Below are positions 14,142-20,815 of a stretch of DNA of 24,576 bases, piece by piece. The translations under genes and the position numbers were made by a program. Each line of letters opens with the position of its first letter. Position 1 is the first letter of the stretch. Under the pieces are notes generated by a model. The model was not told the origin of the DNA. It did no database searches and saw nothing but the letters and a program-made list of their open reading frames with translations. The stretch covers positions 1-24,576 of the IMG/VR virus record IMGVR_UViG_3300044712_002695; one strand, 5' to 3'. The stretch is from a virus.

Positions 14142-14178
14142 AGCGCCCCAGATGTAATCATCCGGGGCGCTGTTCTTT
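14142..14178 (+). terminator. Intrinsic terminator after cargo module 2
   Basis: AGCGCCCC (14142-14149) pairs with GGGGCGCT (14164-14171), and GTTCTTT follows. It lies about 80 bp after the stop of the 13621 gene. It is the first of three closely spaced terminators. Confidence 0.7.
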
Positions 14179-14245
14179 GGAAAACCACGCCCGCCTTCAC
14201 CTTACGACCCAAAAAACGCCAGAAATCTCGCGGACGGCTAAACGC

Positions 14246-14280
14246 AAAACAGGCGTTCTCCCAGGAGAACGCCTGTTTTT
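14246..14280 (+). terminator. Strong 15-bp stem terminator
   Basis: The stem runs 14246-14260 with 14265-14279 (AAAACAGGCGTTCTC and its complement) around a CCAG loop, with A- and T-runs on either side. It can act on both strands. It is the strongest terminator in the window and seals the cargo region from what follows. Confidence 0.9.
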
Positions 14281-14298
14281 ACAAATCCACCTCTTCTC

Positions 14299-14333
14299 AG
14301 CCCGTACACACCTCCACGTGTACGGGCTTTTTT
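14299..14333 (+). terminator. Intrinsic terminator, twin of 12368-12402
   Basis: 11-bp stem AGCCCGTACAC (14299-14309) with GTGTACGGGCT (14318-14328), then TTTTTT. The ATTTCAC that follows is also shared with the twin. Here no promoter repeat follows, so the third boundary is incomplete. Confidence 0.9.
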
Positions 14334-14837
14334 ATTTCACCACACACAAACCAAAATCAAACCCCATCCACTCTTGTACAACCACAGAACAATGACCACG
14401 GCGGGAAAGACGAACACCCGCCTATCATCCACGCCTTTTGCGTTTTGAAGCAAAAGGCTCAGAACGGGTAGGCAATAAAAAATCGGTGTGCATACACCCG
14501 TATTTTATTGCAGGAAACGCAGAAGCGGAAGCCGAAAAAAAAGATGTTTCACTCTTTTTTTTCGCTGCTTAATTTCCGCCGCCGCTGTTTGGGCATTTTA
14601 CCCGCGCAACCCACGCAAAAGACAAGCACCCAACTGCATCGTGCAAAGCGGGGCGTGTGCCCATTTTTTGCTGGAAGAGCACCAGCAAAACAATTCCGCT
14701 TTGCCGTGCAGTTTGCAAACGTGCTTGCTTTTGAAAATGTCGGCCAGAAGAACGCTGGCGTCGCCATTCGTGGGATTGGCGGGTGTGCCTGCCCTCAGTC
14801 GGCTGGCGTAGCCGTTTCGTTTCTCGTGGAGGTTCCC
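14334..14837. other. Leader region before the SLOG-like gene with nested hairpins
   Basis: No gene is called in these 500 bp. GCCTTTTGC (14433-14441) pairs with GCAAAAGGC (14450-14458). A nested hairpin follows: outer stem GCAATAAAA (14472-14480) with TTTTATTGC (14503-14511), and inside it GGTGT...ACACC around GCAT. A GGCGGG...CCCGCC pair near 14401-14421, with CTATC after it, recurs at about 16804-16850 with longer spacing. The frame of the SLOG-like gene stays open back to an ATG at 14508, but the peptide there lacks domain features. The area may hold a regulatory leader. Confidence 0.45.
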
Positions 14838-15407
14838 GTGTTTGCTTTCGTTCTTCCTGCTCGTGCGCCTGTCTATGTCGGGGGTTCTCGTGAGCTCGTG
14901 CCTTCGTCTCAGGGTGGTCTGCTTTGCCGTTCGGTGGTGCACCGTTTGGCTTTCGCTGGTCATCCGCTTCACGTTGGCTGTGCTGTCGGGGCTGATGCCA
15001 TCGCTATCCAGGCTTGTCTGTTGCATCCCGGTGCCCGTCTGTCTGTCTTTGCCGTGGGTTTGCCCTCTGGCTTTGGCTTCTGGTCTGGCTCTGCATTGCC
15101 TGTCGTTCGCAAGGCTGCTGCAGCTGGTGTGCCTGTGCGTTGGGCCGCTGGGGGTCATCCTGGCCGTGTGCCGTTGGTTCCCCGTCTCATGGCTCGGTCT
15201 GTGGCTGGCTTTCAGGGGTGTGCCTTGTCGCTGTTCTTCTCCCCTGGTCGTGGTTCCTCCGCTGTGGCTGTGCGTTCCCTGCGTGTTGGCATCCCTGTCA
15301 TCCTCTTCTGTGCGTTCCCTCCAGAGCTGTCCTATCGTGGTCAGGTCTGGTTGCCCGTTGCCTCTCAGTTCATGGGTTCGCCGTGTTGGTTCTTTCCCGC
15401 TCATTAG
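14838..15407 (+). CDS. SLOG/DprA-like nucleotide-binding-fold protein, 189 aa
   Basis: The protein shows the SLOG (Rossmann-like, DprA/LOG superfamily) pattern. A first strand leads into GGSREL (about 15-20). GCAVGADAIAI (about 47-57) is the glycine-rich site, a second strand follows (RLSVFAVG), then SPGRGSSAVAVR (about 135-146) and the closing strand GIPVILF. SLOG proteins bind nucleotides or nucleotide-derived ligands, or ssDNA in DprA, and occur in defence and mobile-element contexts. The start is GTG at 14838, because GGAGG precedes it by 5 nt exactly as in the GTG genes at 17007 and 17364. Codon use is unlike the neighbours: GCT, GTT, CGT and TCT dominate and the strand is rich in T and G. 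It has no coupled partner. The ligand is unknown. Confidence 0.7.
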   Translation: MFAFVLPARAPVYVGGSRELVPSSQGGLLCRSVVHRLAFAGHPLHVGCAVGADAIAIQACLLHPGARLSVFAVGLPSGFGFWSGSALPVVRKAAAAGVPVRWAAGGHPGRVPLVPRLMARSVAGFQGCALSLFFSPGRGSSAVAVRSLRVGIPVILFCAFPPELSYRGQVWLPVASQFMGSPCWFFPAH

Positions 15408-15537
15408 CAAGTTATCAGGGGGATTCTTTTTTCGGCGTCTCCAATCTAACAACATCCAACCAATACGCGGTGCGTGACAGTGAGTCTTGCAAAGCAATAT
15501 AAGACCGCCCTTTTGTTATTCCATGCAAGATCCATTC

Positions 15538-15571
15538 CCGCTCGACGGTGCGGAGTACCGCCCGCGAGCGG
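15538..15571. repeat. AGTA-loop hairpin 1
   Basis: CCGCTCG (15538-15544) pairs with CGAGCGG (15565-15571). Inside, GGTGCGG (15547-15553) pairs with CCGCCC (15558-15563), leaving one bulged T, around the loop AGTA (15554-15557). Confidence 0.65.
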
Positions 15572-16399
15572 TGGAAATAATTGTGCAGGCTGGACAACCA
15601 CCAGCCGCGCCGCGTGGCGGCCTTTTGTAGCTCAGCTGACAGAGACGCGGCCAATCGCCCCGAACACACTCAACCTCCACCCTTCGAGGTCGTGGTCGCA
15701 GGCTTAGACGCGTCGCCTAGCTTCGCTGCTCGCAACAATCGCTCGTAAACGCTAGCCAGGCTACCACGCTCCACTTGCAAACCTTCGGGGCTCGGCAAGC
15801 CTTCGCACTCATTCCATCCCGCGCGGTCGCAAGCTCTAACGCATTCCTGTGACGAGTCACGCAGGCCGGCGCGACCGCCAGAGGCTGGCGGTTTCTAAGC
15901 TAAGACCAAAGAGCAGCGGGGAGTTGCCCGCACCCCCGACTGGCTTGCGCCACGGAACGCCCACCGTGAACGGCGCAAGCAAACACGGCGCAGGCCGAGG
16001 ACGGCCTTCCCGCGCCACGAGCAAGAGCAGACGAGATGCGGCTTTCAGCCCATCTCTCGAAGAACGCCCACGGCAACGGGCAACGGCCATCCGCACAACA
16101 CCCGCCGCTCACCCTTCCCCCCTCCCAAACCCAACCCCCCAACCCAGGCCGTCAAAACCGCCATCCTGTCGGTTTTGCGTCCAGCAAGGTTGGTCTCATT
16201 GGGATAGGGGAGCAGGGTGAATGACTCCTGCATTGATCCTGCGCGTGGCGCAGGCGCAGGCGGCGGGATGCGGATTGGCTCGTGCCCGAAGTACACGCCG
16301 TGACTGAACCAAAAAACAGAGCGGACGGTGGCCGCGCCGCCACCTCCAAAACCACAGCGGAACTTGGGGCGTTGCACCGCCCCAAACCCCCTGCTTCGC

Positions 16400-16545
16400 T
16401 CGCCGAGTACGGCGATGCCGAACCACACACCTCTCTTGGGGCGAATTCTACCAGCCACCCAAATTCGCAAGCCGTGAGTACACGGCCTCGCATGAACGGG
16501 GCTAAACGTGCGGGTGAGCCAGGCGGGGCGTGAGTACACGCCGCC
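16400..16545. repeat. AGTA-loop hairpins 2, 3 and 4
   Basis: Hairpin 2: TCGCCG-AGTA-CGGCGA (16400-16415). Hairpin 3: GCCGTG-AGTA-CACGGC (16471-16486). Hairpin 4: GGCGTG-AGTA-CACGCC (16527-16542), extended by GGC/GCC (16522-16524 with 16543-16545) past a GG bulge. The stems differ but the loop is the same. Confidence 0.7.
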
Positions 16546-16902
16546 AAACGCCTGTCTGCCGCATTTGCTCTGACGAAGAAGGCAGGAACACTCCAAGGCA
16601 ATTGCGAAGCCTCTCTATCTGCGAAGCCGAGATTTTAAGCTCGGCTTCGTTCGCCATATCCAAAGTAATAGGGCTTCGCAATTCGCTCTTTCCGTTGCCT
16701 TCTTCTGCAATTCTGGCAGACGACCACCGCCAGAATTCCGCAAATGCCAGGCAACGAACCCGCAGCCCCATGCGGCCACAGCACGGCGGGGCAGAAAATA
16801 CAACGGCGGGAAATGCGCAATCTCGACATTGCACCCAAACACCCGCCTATCCCCGCCGTGGCCTGTGGTTGCGCCTTTGGTTCCCGTCTGGTGTGCCCCT
16901 TA

Positions 16903-16944
16903 CGGCTGCTGGCAGCAGCCGTCAGCAGTTGGAGTACCAACTGC
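16903..16944. repeat. Double hairpin with AGTA-loop hairpin 5
   Basis: CGGCTGC (16903-16909) pairs with GCAGCCG (16915-16921). Directly after it, GCAGTTGG (16925-16932) pairs with CCAACTGC (16937-16944) around AGTA (16933-16936). They lie about 60 bp before the first start codon of the small-gene operon. Confidence 0.7.
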
Positions 16945-17006
16945 GAAGATCAAAACCACTCGGCCACAGGCCGAGACATTCAGAGCCATGCGCTCAGGAG
17001 GCTACC

Positions 17007-17288
17007 GTGTCCCGCAAGCATCAGTCCGTAAGCCCCGAAATCGTCAATGACGTTTTCGGCACTAATTTCACCGAACCCGTTGATGTCACATACGGTTTCG
17101 ATGGTCCGTGTCATGATTACTTCATCGAGACTTTCACCGAGATTGAAGATGGCGAAGGTCTGGTGGGTGTTCATTACGGCGGTATTGGGTTCACAGAAGA
17201 AGTGACCCGCGGCAAACTGCTCGAAATTGCCGAGAAATTGCATTTGCCTGGAATGGCTGATGCAATTGCGCTCGACATGCCACTCTAA
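17007..17288 (+). CDS. Hypothetical protein, first gene of the small-gene operon, 93 aa
   Basis: Unrecognised. GTG at 17007 is chosen over upstream ATGs because AGGAGG precedes it by 5 nt, and the upstream in-frame translation looks like noise. The protein is acidic, with a VFGTNFTEPVDVTYGFDGPC stretch, a glycine-rich turn (GLVGVHYGGIGF) and a C-terminal helix (RGKLLEIAEKLHLPGMADAI). It opens a run of fourteen plus-strand genes and probably shares their regulation. The alternating strand then helix order suggests a small alpha/beta fold. No role can be named. Confidence 0.7.
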   Translation: MSRKHQSVSPEIVNDVFGTNFTEPVDVTYGFDGPCHDYFIETFTEIEDGEGLVGVHYGGIGFTEEVTRGKLLEIAEKLHLPGMADAIALDMPL

Positions 17289-17312
17289 TTTCACTTCACT
17301 TCGTTTCGTCAA

Positions 17313-17339
17313 CTCCCCTGCGAAAGCAGGGGAGATTTC
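17313..17339 (+). repeat. Intercistronic stem-loop (CTCCCCTG)
   Basis: CTCCCCTG (17313-17320) pairs with CAGGGGAG (17327-17334) around CGAAAG, followed by ATTTC. It resembles the stem-loops at 21475 and 21906 in sequence and in position, shortly before a strong ribosome site. Confidence 0.75.
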
Positions 17340-17363
17340 ATTCCCAACCCCAAGGAGGTTGCC

Positions 17364-17663
17364 GTGTCTACCCATTCTTGTTCGCCGTGTGAGTTTGCTT
17401 GTCATCCCGCCCTGAAAGTTGTTCAACTTGTTCGTGAACGTCTCGCCAAGTTCGATATCAAGCCCTTGTCCGTTGTGGTTCACAACGAACAAGCCATCTT
17501 CACCCTCAAATCGGTCGAAGATGCAGATTTCATGCTTGACGACCTCTGCGAGTTGGTCTTCGAAGAAAACGCAGAACTTCAGATCCTCGGTCACATGGAC
17601 ATTGAACAATTCGCCAATGTGCTGACCATCTCGAAGGCTTGCATCACGGACGATTACTCGTAA
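17364..17663 (+). CDS. Hypothetical cysteine-cluster protein, 99 aa
   Basis: Unrecognised. The start is GTG at 17364, with GGAGG 5 nt upstream, the same start context as 14838 and 17007. A CSPCEFACHP cluster (C6, C9, C13, H14) near the N-terminus could bind a metal. The rest is an alpha/beta domain (VVQLVRERLAKFDIKPLSVV, VHNEQAIFTLKS, then acidic DADFMLDDLCELVFEENAEL). It is the second gene of the operon, between two stem-loops. It could be a small DNA- or protein-binding factor, but this is not shown. Confidence 0.7.
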   Translation: MSTHSCSPCEFACHPALKVVQLVRERLAKFDIKPLSVVVHNEQAIFTLKSVEDADFMLDDLCELVFEENAELQILGHMDIEQFANVLTISKACITDDYS

Positions 17664-17699
17664 TCGTTCCTGATCGTTTCCGCAAGTGCGTTCAACCCA

Positions 17700-17718
17700 C
17701 CGCCGAAAGGCGGATTTT
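17700..17718 (+). terminator. Short GAAA-loop hairpin with T-run
   Basis: CCGCC (17700-17704) pairs with GGCGG (17709-17713) around GAAA, followed by ATTTTT. The stem is short, so it is a weak terminator or attenuator, 37 bp after the 17364 gene and 23 bp before the next start. Confidence 0.5.
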
Positions 17719-17741
17719 TCATTTCTCAAGGAGATTTTCCA

Positions 17742-17915
17742 ATGTCACCCCTTACGTTCACATCCTGGCTTGAAAAACTCGATGCGCTTTGTCAAAAGCT
17801 CATGGGTGGCTTACGCCTGGATACCCTGCCCGATGCTCCGCTCATGGAGTTCTGGCGCGACGGCATCACGCCGTCTGATGCTTTCCACACCTTCGTTGCC
17901 GAATACTGGAATTAG
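17742..17915 (+). CDS. Small hypothetical protein, 57 aa
   Basis: A clear short gene: AAGGAG lies 9 nt before ATG 17742, and TAG is at 17913-17915. The protein begins MSPLTFTSWLEKLDALCQKL, continues with LRLDTLPDAPLMEFWRDGIT and ends with an aromatic helix, PSDAFHTFVAEYWN. It is all-helical in appearance, with conserved-looking tryptophans (FTSWLEKLD, EFWRDG, EYWN). Small proteins with this W-rich helical pattern occur on plasmids and phages, but I cannot name a family with certainty. The codon use and spacing match the operon. It was missed by a 60-aa cutoff. Confidence 0.7.
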   Translation: MSPLTFTSWLEKLDALCQKLMGGLRLDTLPDAPLMEFWRDGITPSDAFHTFVAEYWN

Positions 17916-17926
17916 GGAGATTCGCC

Positions 17927-18256
17927 ATGGTTGCTTACAACTTCCTGCATCGCGAGCCTGTCTACCCTTACCACTACAAACCCGAACCACCTCGTGTTTG
18001 TCTCATGGCCTGGGTGACAGAGCGCAAAGATGACGGCGAGTTCGTCACCTACTTTGCCGAGATCCAAAAGGCCGAAGCCGCCAGCCGTACCGCCTGGGTA
18101 AAGACGCCAGGTCGCCTTTACTTGCATCCCGTCCCATTCTCAGCACTTCAATCCGTTGCGCTTTATGAAGGCTCCAAGGTTCTGAAAGCCTTCGGACGTC
18201 CGCCTTTGGCGGACGTACCCGCATGGGTTGAAAATGCCAGCTTCGAGGAGGCCTAA
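17927..18256 (+). CDS. Hypothetical protein, 109 aa
   Basis: Unrecognised. A tyrosine/proline-rich N-terminus (EPVYPYHYKPEPPRV) leads into a strand (CLMAWVTERKDDGEFVTYFA) and a helix, then a basic strand and a C-terminal tail. A perfect 9-bp hairpin (ACGTCCGCC, loop TTT, arms 18196-18204 and 18208-18216) is embedded in frame and encodes PPLAD. GGGAG about 8 nt before ATG and 11 bp spacing from the previous stop fit the operon. A role in DNA metabolism is only a guess from context. Confidence 0.65.
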   Translation: MVAYNFLHREPVYPYHYKPEPPRVCLMAWVTERKDDGEFVTYFAEIQKAEAASRTAWVKTPGRLYLHPVPFSALQSVALYEGSKVLKAFGRPPLADVPAWVENASFEEA

Positions 18257-18258
18257 CC

Positions 18259-18549
18259 ATGTCCCAGGACATCGTACTTGACACACGCTGGTGCGACGAG
18301 CATTGGGGAAAATGCTATTTCGCGTTCCATGAAGAAACAGCCACGTGGCAGCACATCGGTTCTTTCAGCGACATGGCCACGTTCATTGCCAAGATGAAAA
18401 CCGAATTCGGCTTTCAATGCAAACAGCGCAGCGGCATCTACACGCTTTACCGCCGTAAATCGCAACCACTCACGCTTCCACTTGATTGGCAAATGGCGCA
18501 GAACGCCGATCAAGAACGTGAGCCGATCGACCCCGCGCAGGACTGGTAA
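18259..18549 (+). CDS. Hypothetical protein, 96 aa
   Basis: Unrecognised. The N-terminal half has W, C and F residues in strands (TRWCDEHWGKCYFAFHEETA, TWQHIGSF), and the second half has a helix followed by KQRSGIYTLYRRKSQPLTLP. It is basic overall with a polar tail. GAGGAGG just before the start (2 nt after the previous stop) shows tight coupling. It is probably a small soluble protein of the same functional set as its neighbours. Confidence 0.65.
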   Translation: MSQDIVLDTRWCDEHWGKCYFAFHEETATWQHIGSFSDMATFIAKMKTEFGFQCKQRSGIYTLYRRKSQPLTLPLDWQMAQNADQEREPIDPAQDW

Positions 18550-18551
18550 CC

Positions 18552-19214
18552 ATGGCCTACCGCACTGTCACCGTTGTTGAAGAAATGCGGAAGAACGGCG
18601 ATGGCTATTACAAAACCGAATCACGCGTCCCATTCGTCCGCTTGCGCGGGCGCTGGCTTGAAAAACTCGGCTTCACGCCAGGCGCAAAAGCCTACATTTC
18701 CGAAATGCCGAACGGCCTACTCATCTCGTCCCAGCCTCCCGCTGGGACGAGCGTTTCTGACATGAAGCCACTGTCAGAAATCAAAGCCCAATTCAAGGCG
18801 CTTGGCATCGAGACAGAACAGAGATCGAAAAAGCGTGCCAAGCCGGATCCCACGCCCGCCGAACGCGGCGAACCCTTCATTGTCCCCACATGCGGAATCG
18901 CAAACACAGACCCGCTGGACATGGACGATGAAACCTACGCTCAGTGGATTGCCTGCCTACAACCCGAAGGGAAAAAACACTGGCTTTCTCTTCGAGCGCT
19001 CAAACCACCGGAGCCAACGCCCAAAAAGGTTGCTTGGACCAGCAAGAACGCCTCGCAACCAGACCTTTGGGCTTCCATGTTGCCGCAAACAGCCGCGGCA
19101 CAGGCGAATGTCATCCACGAACTACCCGATGACATTCCGCCCGATCAAATCCAATTCTTCAAGCCTCGCGAAATTGGAGCGAAGGCTTACAAGAAAATTT
19201 GCAATGACAACTAG
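18552..19214 (+). CDS. SymE-like (AbrB-fold) domain protein, 220 aa
   Basis: Residues about 25-60 read VPFVRLRGRWLEKLGFTPGA, then a strand and GLLIS. This is the SymE toxin pattern (P-x-x-R-L-x-G-x-W-L-x-x-x-G-F-x-x-G ... G-x-L-x-I), an AbrB-like swapped-hairpin fold. Classical SymE proteins are short toxins controlled by antisense RNA. Here the domain carries a long C-terminal extension (about 70-220, polar and proline-rich, with KKVAWTSKNASQPDLWASML), so the role may differ. Two perfect palindromes lie in frame: 18725-18735 with 18741-18751, and 18754-18762 with 18772-18780. No antisense RNA gene could be identified by eye. The DNA-binding or toxin role is inferred from the family. Confidence 0.65.
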   Translation: MAYRTVTVVEEMRKNGDGYYKTESRVPFVRLRGRWLEKLGFTPGAKAYISEMPNGLLISSQPPAGTSVSDMKPLSEIKAQFKALGIETEQRSKKRAKPDPTPAERGEPFIVPTCGIANTDPLDMDDETYAQWIACLQPEGKKHWLSLRALKPPEPTPKKVAWTSKNASQPDLWASMLPQTAAAQANVIHELPDDIPPDQIQFFKPREIGAKAYKKICNDN

Positions 19215-19225
19215 GAGATTTTCCA

Positions 19226-19651
19226 ATGACCTACAAACCGACCGAAGAACAGAAGAAACGTGCCGAAGAGCGCCGAGCCAAATTCCGCGACCTGTGCAAA
19301 CAGGTCGCTGCTCTTTCAGACGAAGAGCGCGCCGCGCTTGCCCAGCGCATCAACATCACGAACACCGATGGCCACCCGCTGACCGCCCACAATGCGATCT
19401 TGCTTACCTACCAGATGGAGAACGTCACCGTCGTTGGTGGATATCACCAGTGGCGCACCATGGGCAGGCAGGTCAAGAAAGGCGAGAACGGCCTTGCAAT
19501 TTGGGCGCCGAAGATGCCCAAGAAACAGGAGGGCGAGAGCAAACCCGCCGAGCCAACACCAGGTCAAACCGAAGACGAAAAACCGAATTTCTTGATGGTC
19601 ACTGTCTTCGATATTTCACAAACACAGGAGATCGAAAATGTTGACGCGTGA
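19226..19651 (+). CDS. ArdC N-terminal-domain (DUF1738-like) protein, 141 aa
   Basis: The protein matches the N-terminal ssDNA-binding domain of ArdC antirestriction proteins: an N-terminal helix, then AHNAILLTYQ (about 54-63), then GGYHQWRTMGRQVKKGENGL (about 71-90), then IWAPK, and near the end VFDISQT. The conserved W and the RQVKKGE block are the family signature. The C-terminal metallopeptidase-like domain of full ArdC is absent; the protein ends shortly after the VFDISQT motif, so this is a stand-alone ssDNA-binding domain. ArdC proteins protect incoming plasmid DNA. A perfect 9-bp hairpin (19287-19308) lies in frame. It overlaps the DUF3560 gene by 14 bp. Confidence 0.75.
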   Translation: MTYKPTEEQKKRAEERRAKFRDLCKQVAALSDEERAALAQRINITNTDGHPLTAHNAILLTYQMENVTVVGGYHQWRTMGRQVKKGENGLAIWAPKMPKKQEGESKPAEPTPGQTEDEKPNFLMVTVFDISQTQEIENVDA

Positions 19652-20420
19652 AGAATACGAAGCCAGGCGGCAGGCCAGATACGAACGCCTGCTCGCCGCC
19701 GCACAGAACGCCGAGCGGGAGAGTCAATCACTCTCCCGCCAGGCAGACCAGATGGCATCCATCATTCCGTTCGGACAGCCGATCCTCGTCGGTCACTACA
19801 CCGAGCACCGTGACCGCCGATACCGCGAGCGCATCCACAACAAGATGCGCCGCGGCTATGACTTGCACTTGCGAGCCGAGCATTTGCGAGAGCGAGCCCA
19901 GGCTGTCGAGCGAAACAACGCCATCTTTTCCGACGATCCGAACGCCGTCGAAAAAATTGAAGACAAGATCGCACGGCTTGAAGAACAACAAGCCGTGATG
20001 CGAGCGGCCAACAAGTTGGTTCGCAAGGGTGATCGAGATGGCTTGCTTGACATGGGTTTCACCGAGACGCAGGTCACCAAGCTATTCAAACCCGATTTTT
20101 GCGGTCGCCTCGGCTTCCCTGATTACCAACTCACGAACAACAATGCCAACATTCGCCGCTTGAAACAACGCGCCGTGGAAGTGCAGAAACGCCAGGCGCA
20201 GGCAGATGTGATCAAGGAAGTTCGGGGAATCAAGATCGAGATCAGCCCAAGCGAAAACCGAGTTCGCTTGTTCTTCAAGGGCAAACCACCGGAGACCACA
20301 CGCACAAAACTCAAGTCTCGTGGCTTCCGCTGGGCCCCATCACAAGGCTGCTGGTCGGCCTACTACAACAGTTCATCCTTATGGGCTGTACAAGACATTG
20401 AAAAAGGAGAGATCGAATGA
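19638..20420 (+). CDS. DUF3560-like protein, 260 aa
   Basis: A long charged helical region (about 1-140, R, E, A and Q-rich) includes the motif PFGQPILVGHYTEHRDRRYR (about 44-63), which is typical of DUF3560, a family found on plasmids and mobile elements next to ArdC-like genes. Its function is unknown. The C-terminal part (about 200-260) is a second domain (ENRVRLFFKGKPPETTRTKL, SRGFRWAPSQGCWSAYYN) with aromatic residues. AGGAG before ATG 19638 supports the start inside the end of the ArdC-like gene. A 10-bp in-frame palindrome (19715-19739) encodes part of the helix. Its stop overlaps the next start (ATGA). Confidence 0.7.
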   Translation: MLTREEYEARRQARYERLLAAAQNAERESQSLSRQADQMASIIPFGQPILVGHYTEHRDRRYRERIHNKMRRGYDLHLRAEHLRERAQAVERNNAIFSDDPNAVEKIEDKIARLEEQQAVMRAANKLVRKGDRDGLLDMGFTETQVTKLFKPDFCGRLGFPDYQLTNNNANIRRLKQRAVEVQKRQAQADVIKEVRGIKIEISPSENRVRLFFKGKPPETTRTKLKSRGFRWAPSQGCWSAYYNSSSLWAVQDIEKGEIE

Positions 20421-20767
20421 ACGAGCAATTTGTAAACCCACTGACTCCCTGGAAAGGCTACTACCGAGACGGCCAGAGCGCATTGAAGTATTACGAAATT
20501 CTGGACACGCTCACCGCCGAACAAATGCGCCAGTGCTGGCAGGAGACAGACGAGAAAACCTATTGGGATCTTCTCGAATGTGTCCCCCCTCTCCATCATG
20601 GGCCAAACGGATTCATGGTTGGCGAGTGCTCCACGCACACCGATGCAGGCGCGATCTATGACGTCTTTGTCGATTACGCGGGTCGCTTCTTCTGGCGTCC
20701 ATGCCCACGTCACGAATGGGATGAATTCCAATTCGTTCAGCAGATCAAAAAACTCTTTTTCAACTAA
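20417..20767 (+). CDS. Hypothetical protein, 116 aa
   Basis: Unrecognised. It is coupled to the DUF3560 gene by ATGA, with AAGGAG just upstream. The protein has a helical N-terminus, a middle with C and H residues (WDLLECVPPLHHGPNGFMVG, ECSTHTDAGAIYDVFVDYAG) and an aromatic C-terminus (RFFWRPCPRHEWDEFQF). The GRFFWRPCPRHEWDEF block looks like a well-conserved site and would suit a search. No known motif is assigned. Confidence 0.65.
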   Translation: MNEQFVNPLTPWKGYYRDGQSALKYYEILDTLTAEQMRQCWQETDEKTYWDLLECVPPLHHGPNGFMVGECSTHTDAGAIYDVFVDYAGRFFWRPCPRHEWDEFQFVQQIKKLFFN

Positions 20768-20815
20768 TCCCACTTGCCCGCTGGTCGGCATCGTAGGCCA
20801 GCAGAAAGGTTTCCC

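Larger units (their letters stand above)
15408..17006. other. Gene-poor hairpin-rich region, possible origin or leading-region control DNA
   Basis: I see no credible gene here. The long ORFs are low-complexity products of GC-rich DNA. The region holds at least ten perfect or near-perfect short-loop hairpins: 15874-15892 (8 bp), 15943-15980 (9 bp outer, 4 bp inner), 15987-16016 (nested), 16153-16177 (8 bp), 16238-16254 (7 bp), 16364-16385 (8 bp), 16622-16649 (10 bp) and about 16686-16756 (two-level), besides the AGTA-loop set listed separately. No A/T-rich unwinding region or iteron array was noticed. It lies upstream of the ArdC-like operon. Replication origin, transfer origin or single-strand promoter are the ideas worth testing. 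Confidence 0.5.

Noticed and set aside
14508-14837. N-terminal extension of the SLOG-like ORF from ATG 14508
   Set aside because: The added 110 residues show no domain features, and GGAGG-N5-GTG at 14838 matches the start context of two other genes.
14598-15497. Long minus-strand ORF opposite the SLOG-like gene
   Set aside because: Its translation is low-complexity (H, R and T-rich) and lacks any domain pattern, while the plus strand carries SLOG motifs and a good ribosome site. It is a shadow of TA-poor DNA.
15628-15645. tRNA-like D-arm sequence TAGCTCAGCTGACAGAGA on the plus strand
   Set aside because: No matching acceptor stem, anticodon stem or GGTTCRA T-arm could be folded around it. 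It is a look-alike or a very decayed tRNA.
15849-16596. ORFs on both strands in the hairpin region (for example 15849-16220 plus, 16045-16596 minus)
   Set aside because: Proline/arginine- or cysteine/glycine-rich translations, no ribosome sites, and overlap with dense inverted repeats.
16530-17006. Upstream part of the long ORF that ends at 17288
   Set aside because: The peptide before 17007 looks random and crosses several hairpins. AGGAGG with GTG at 17007 is the better start.
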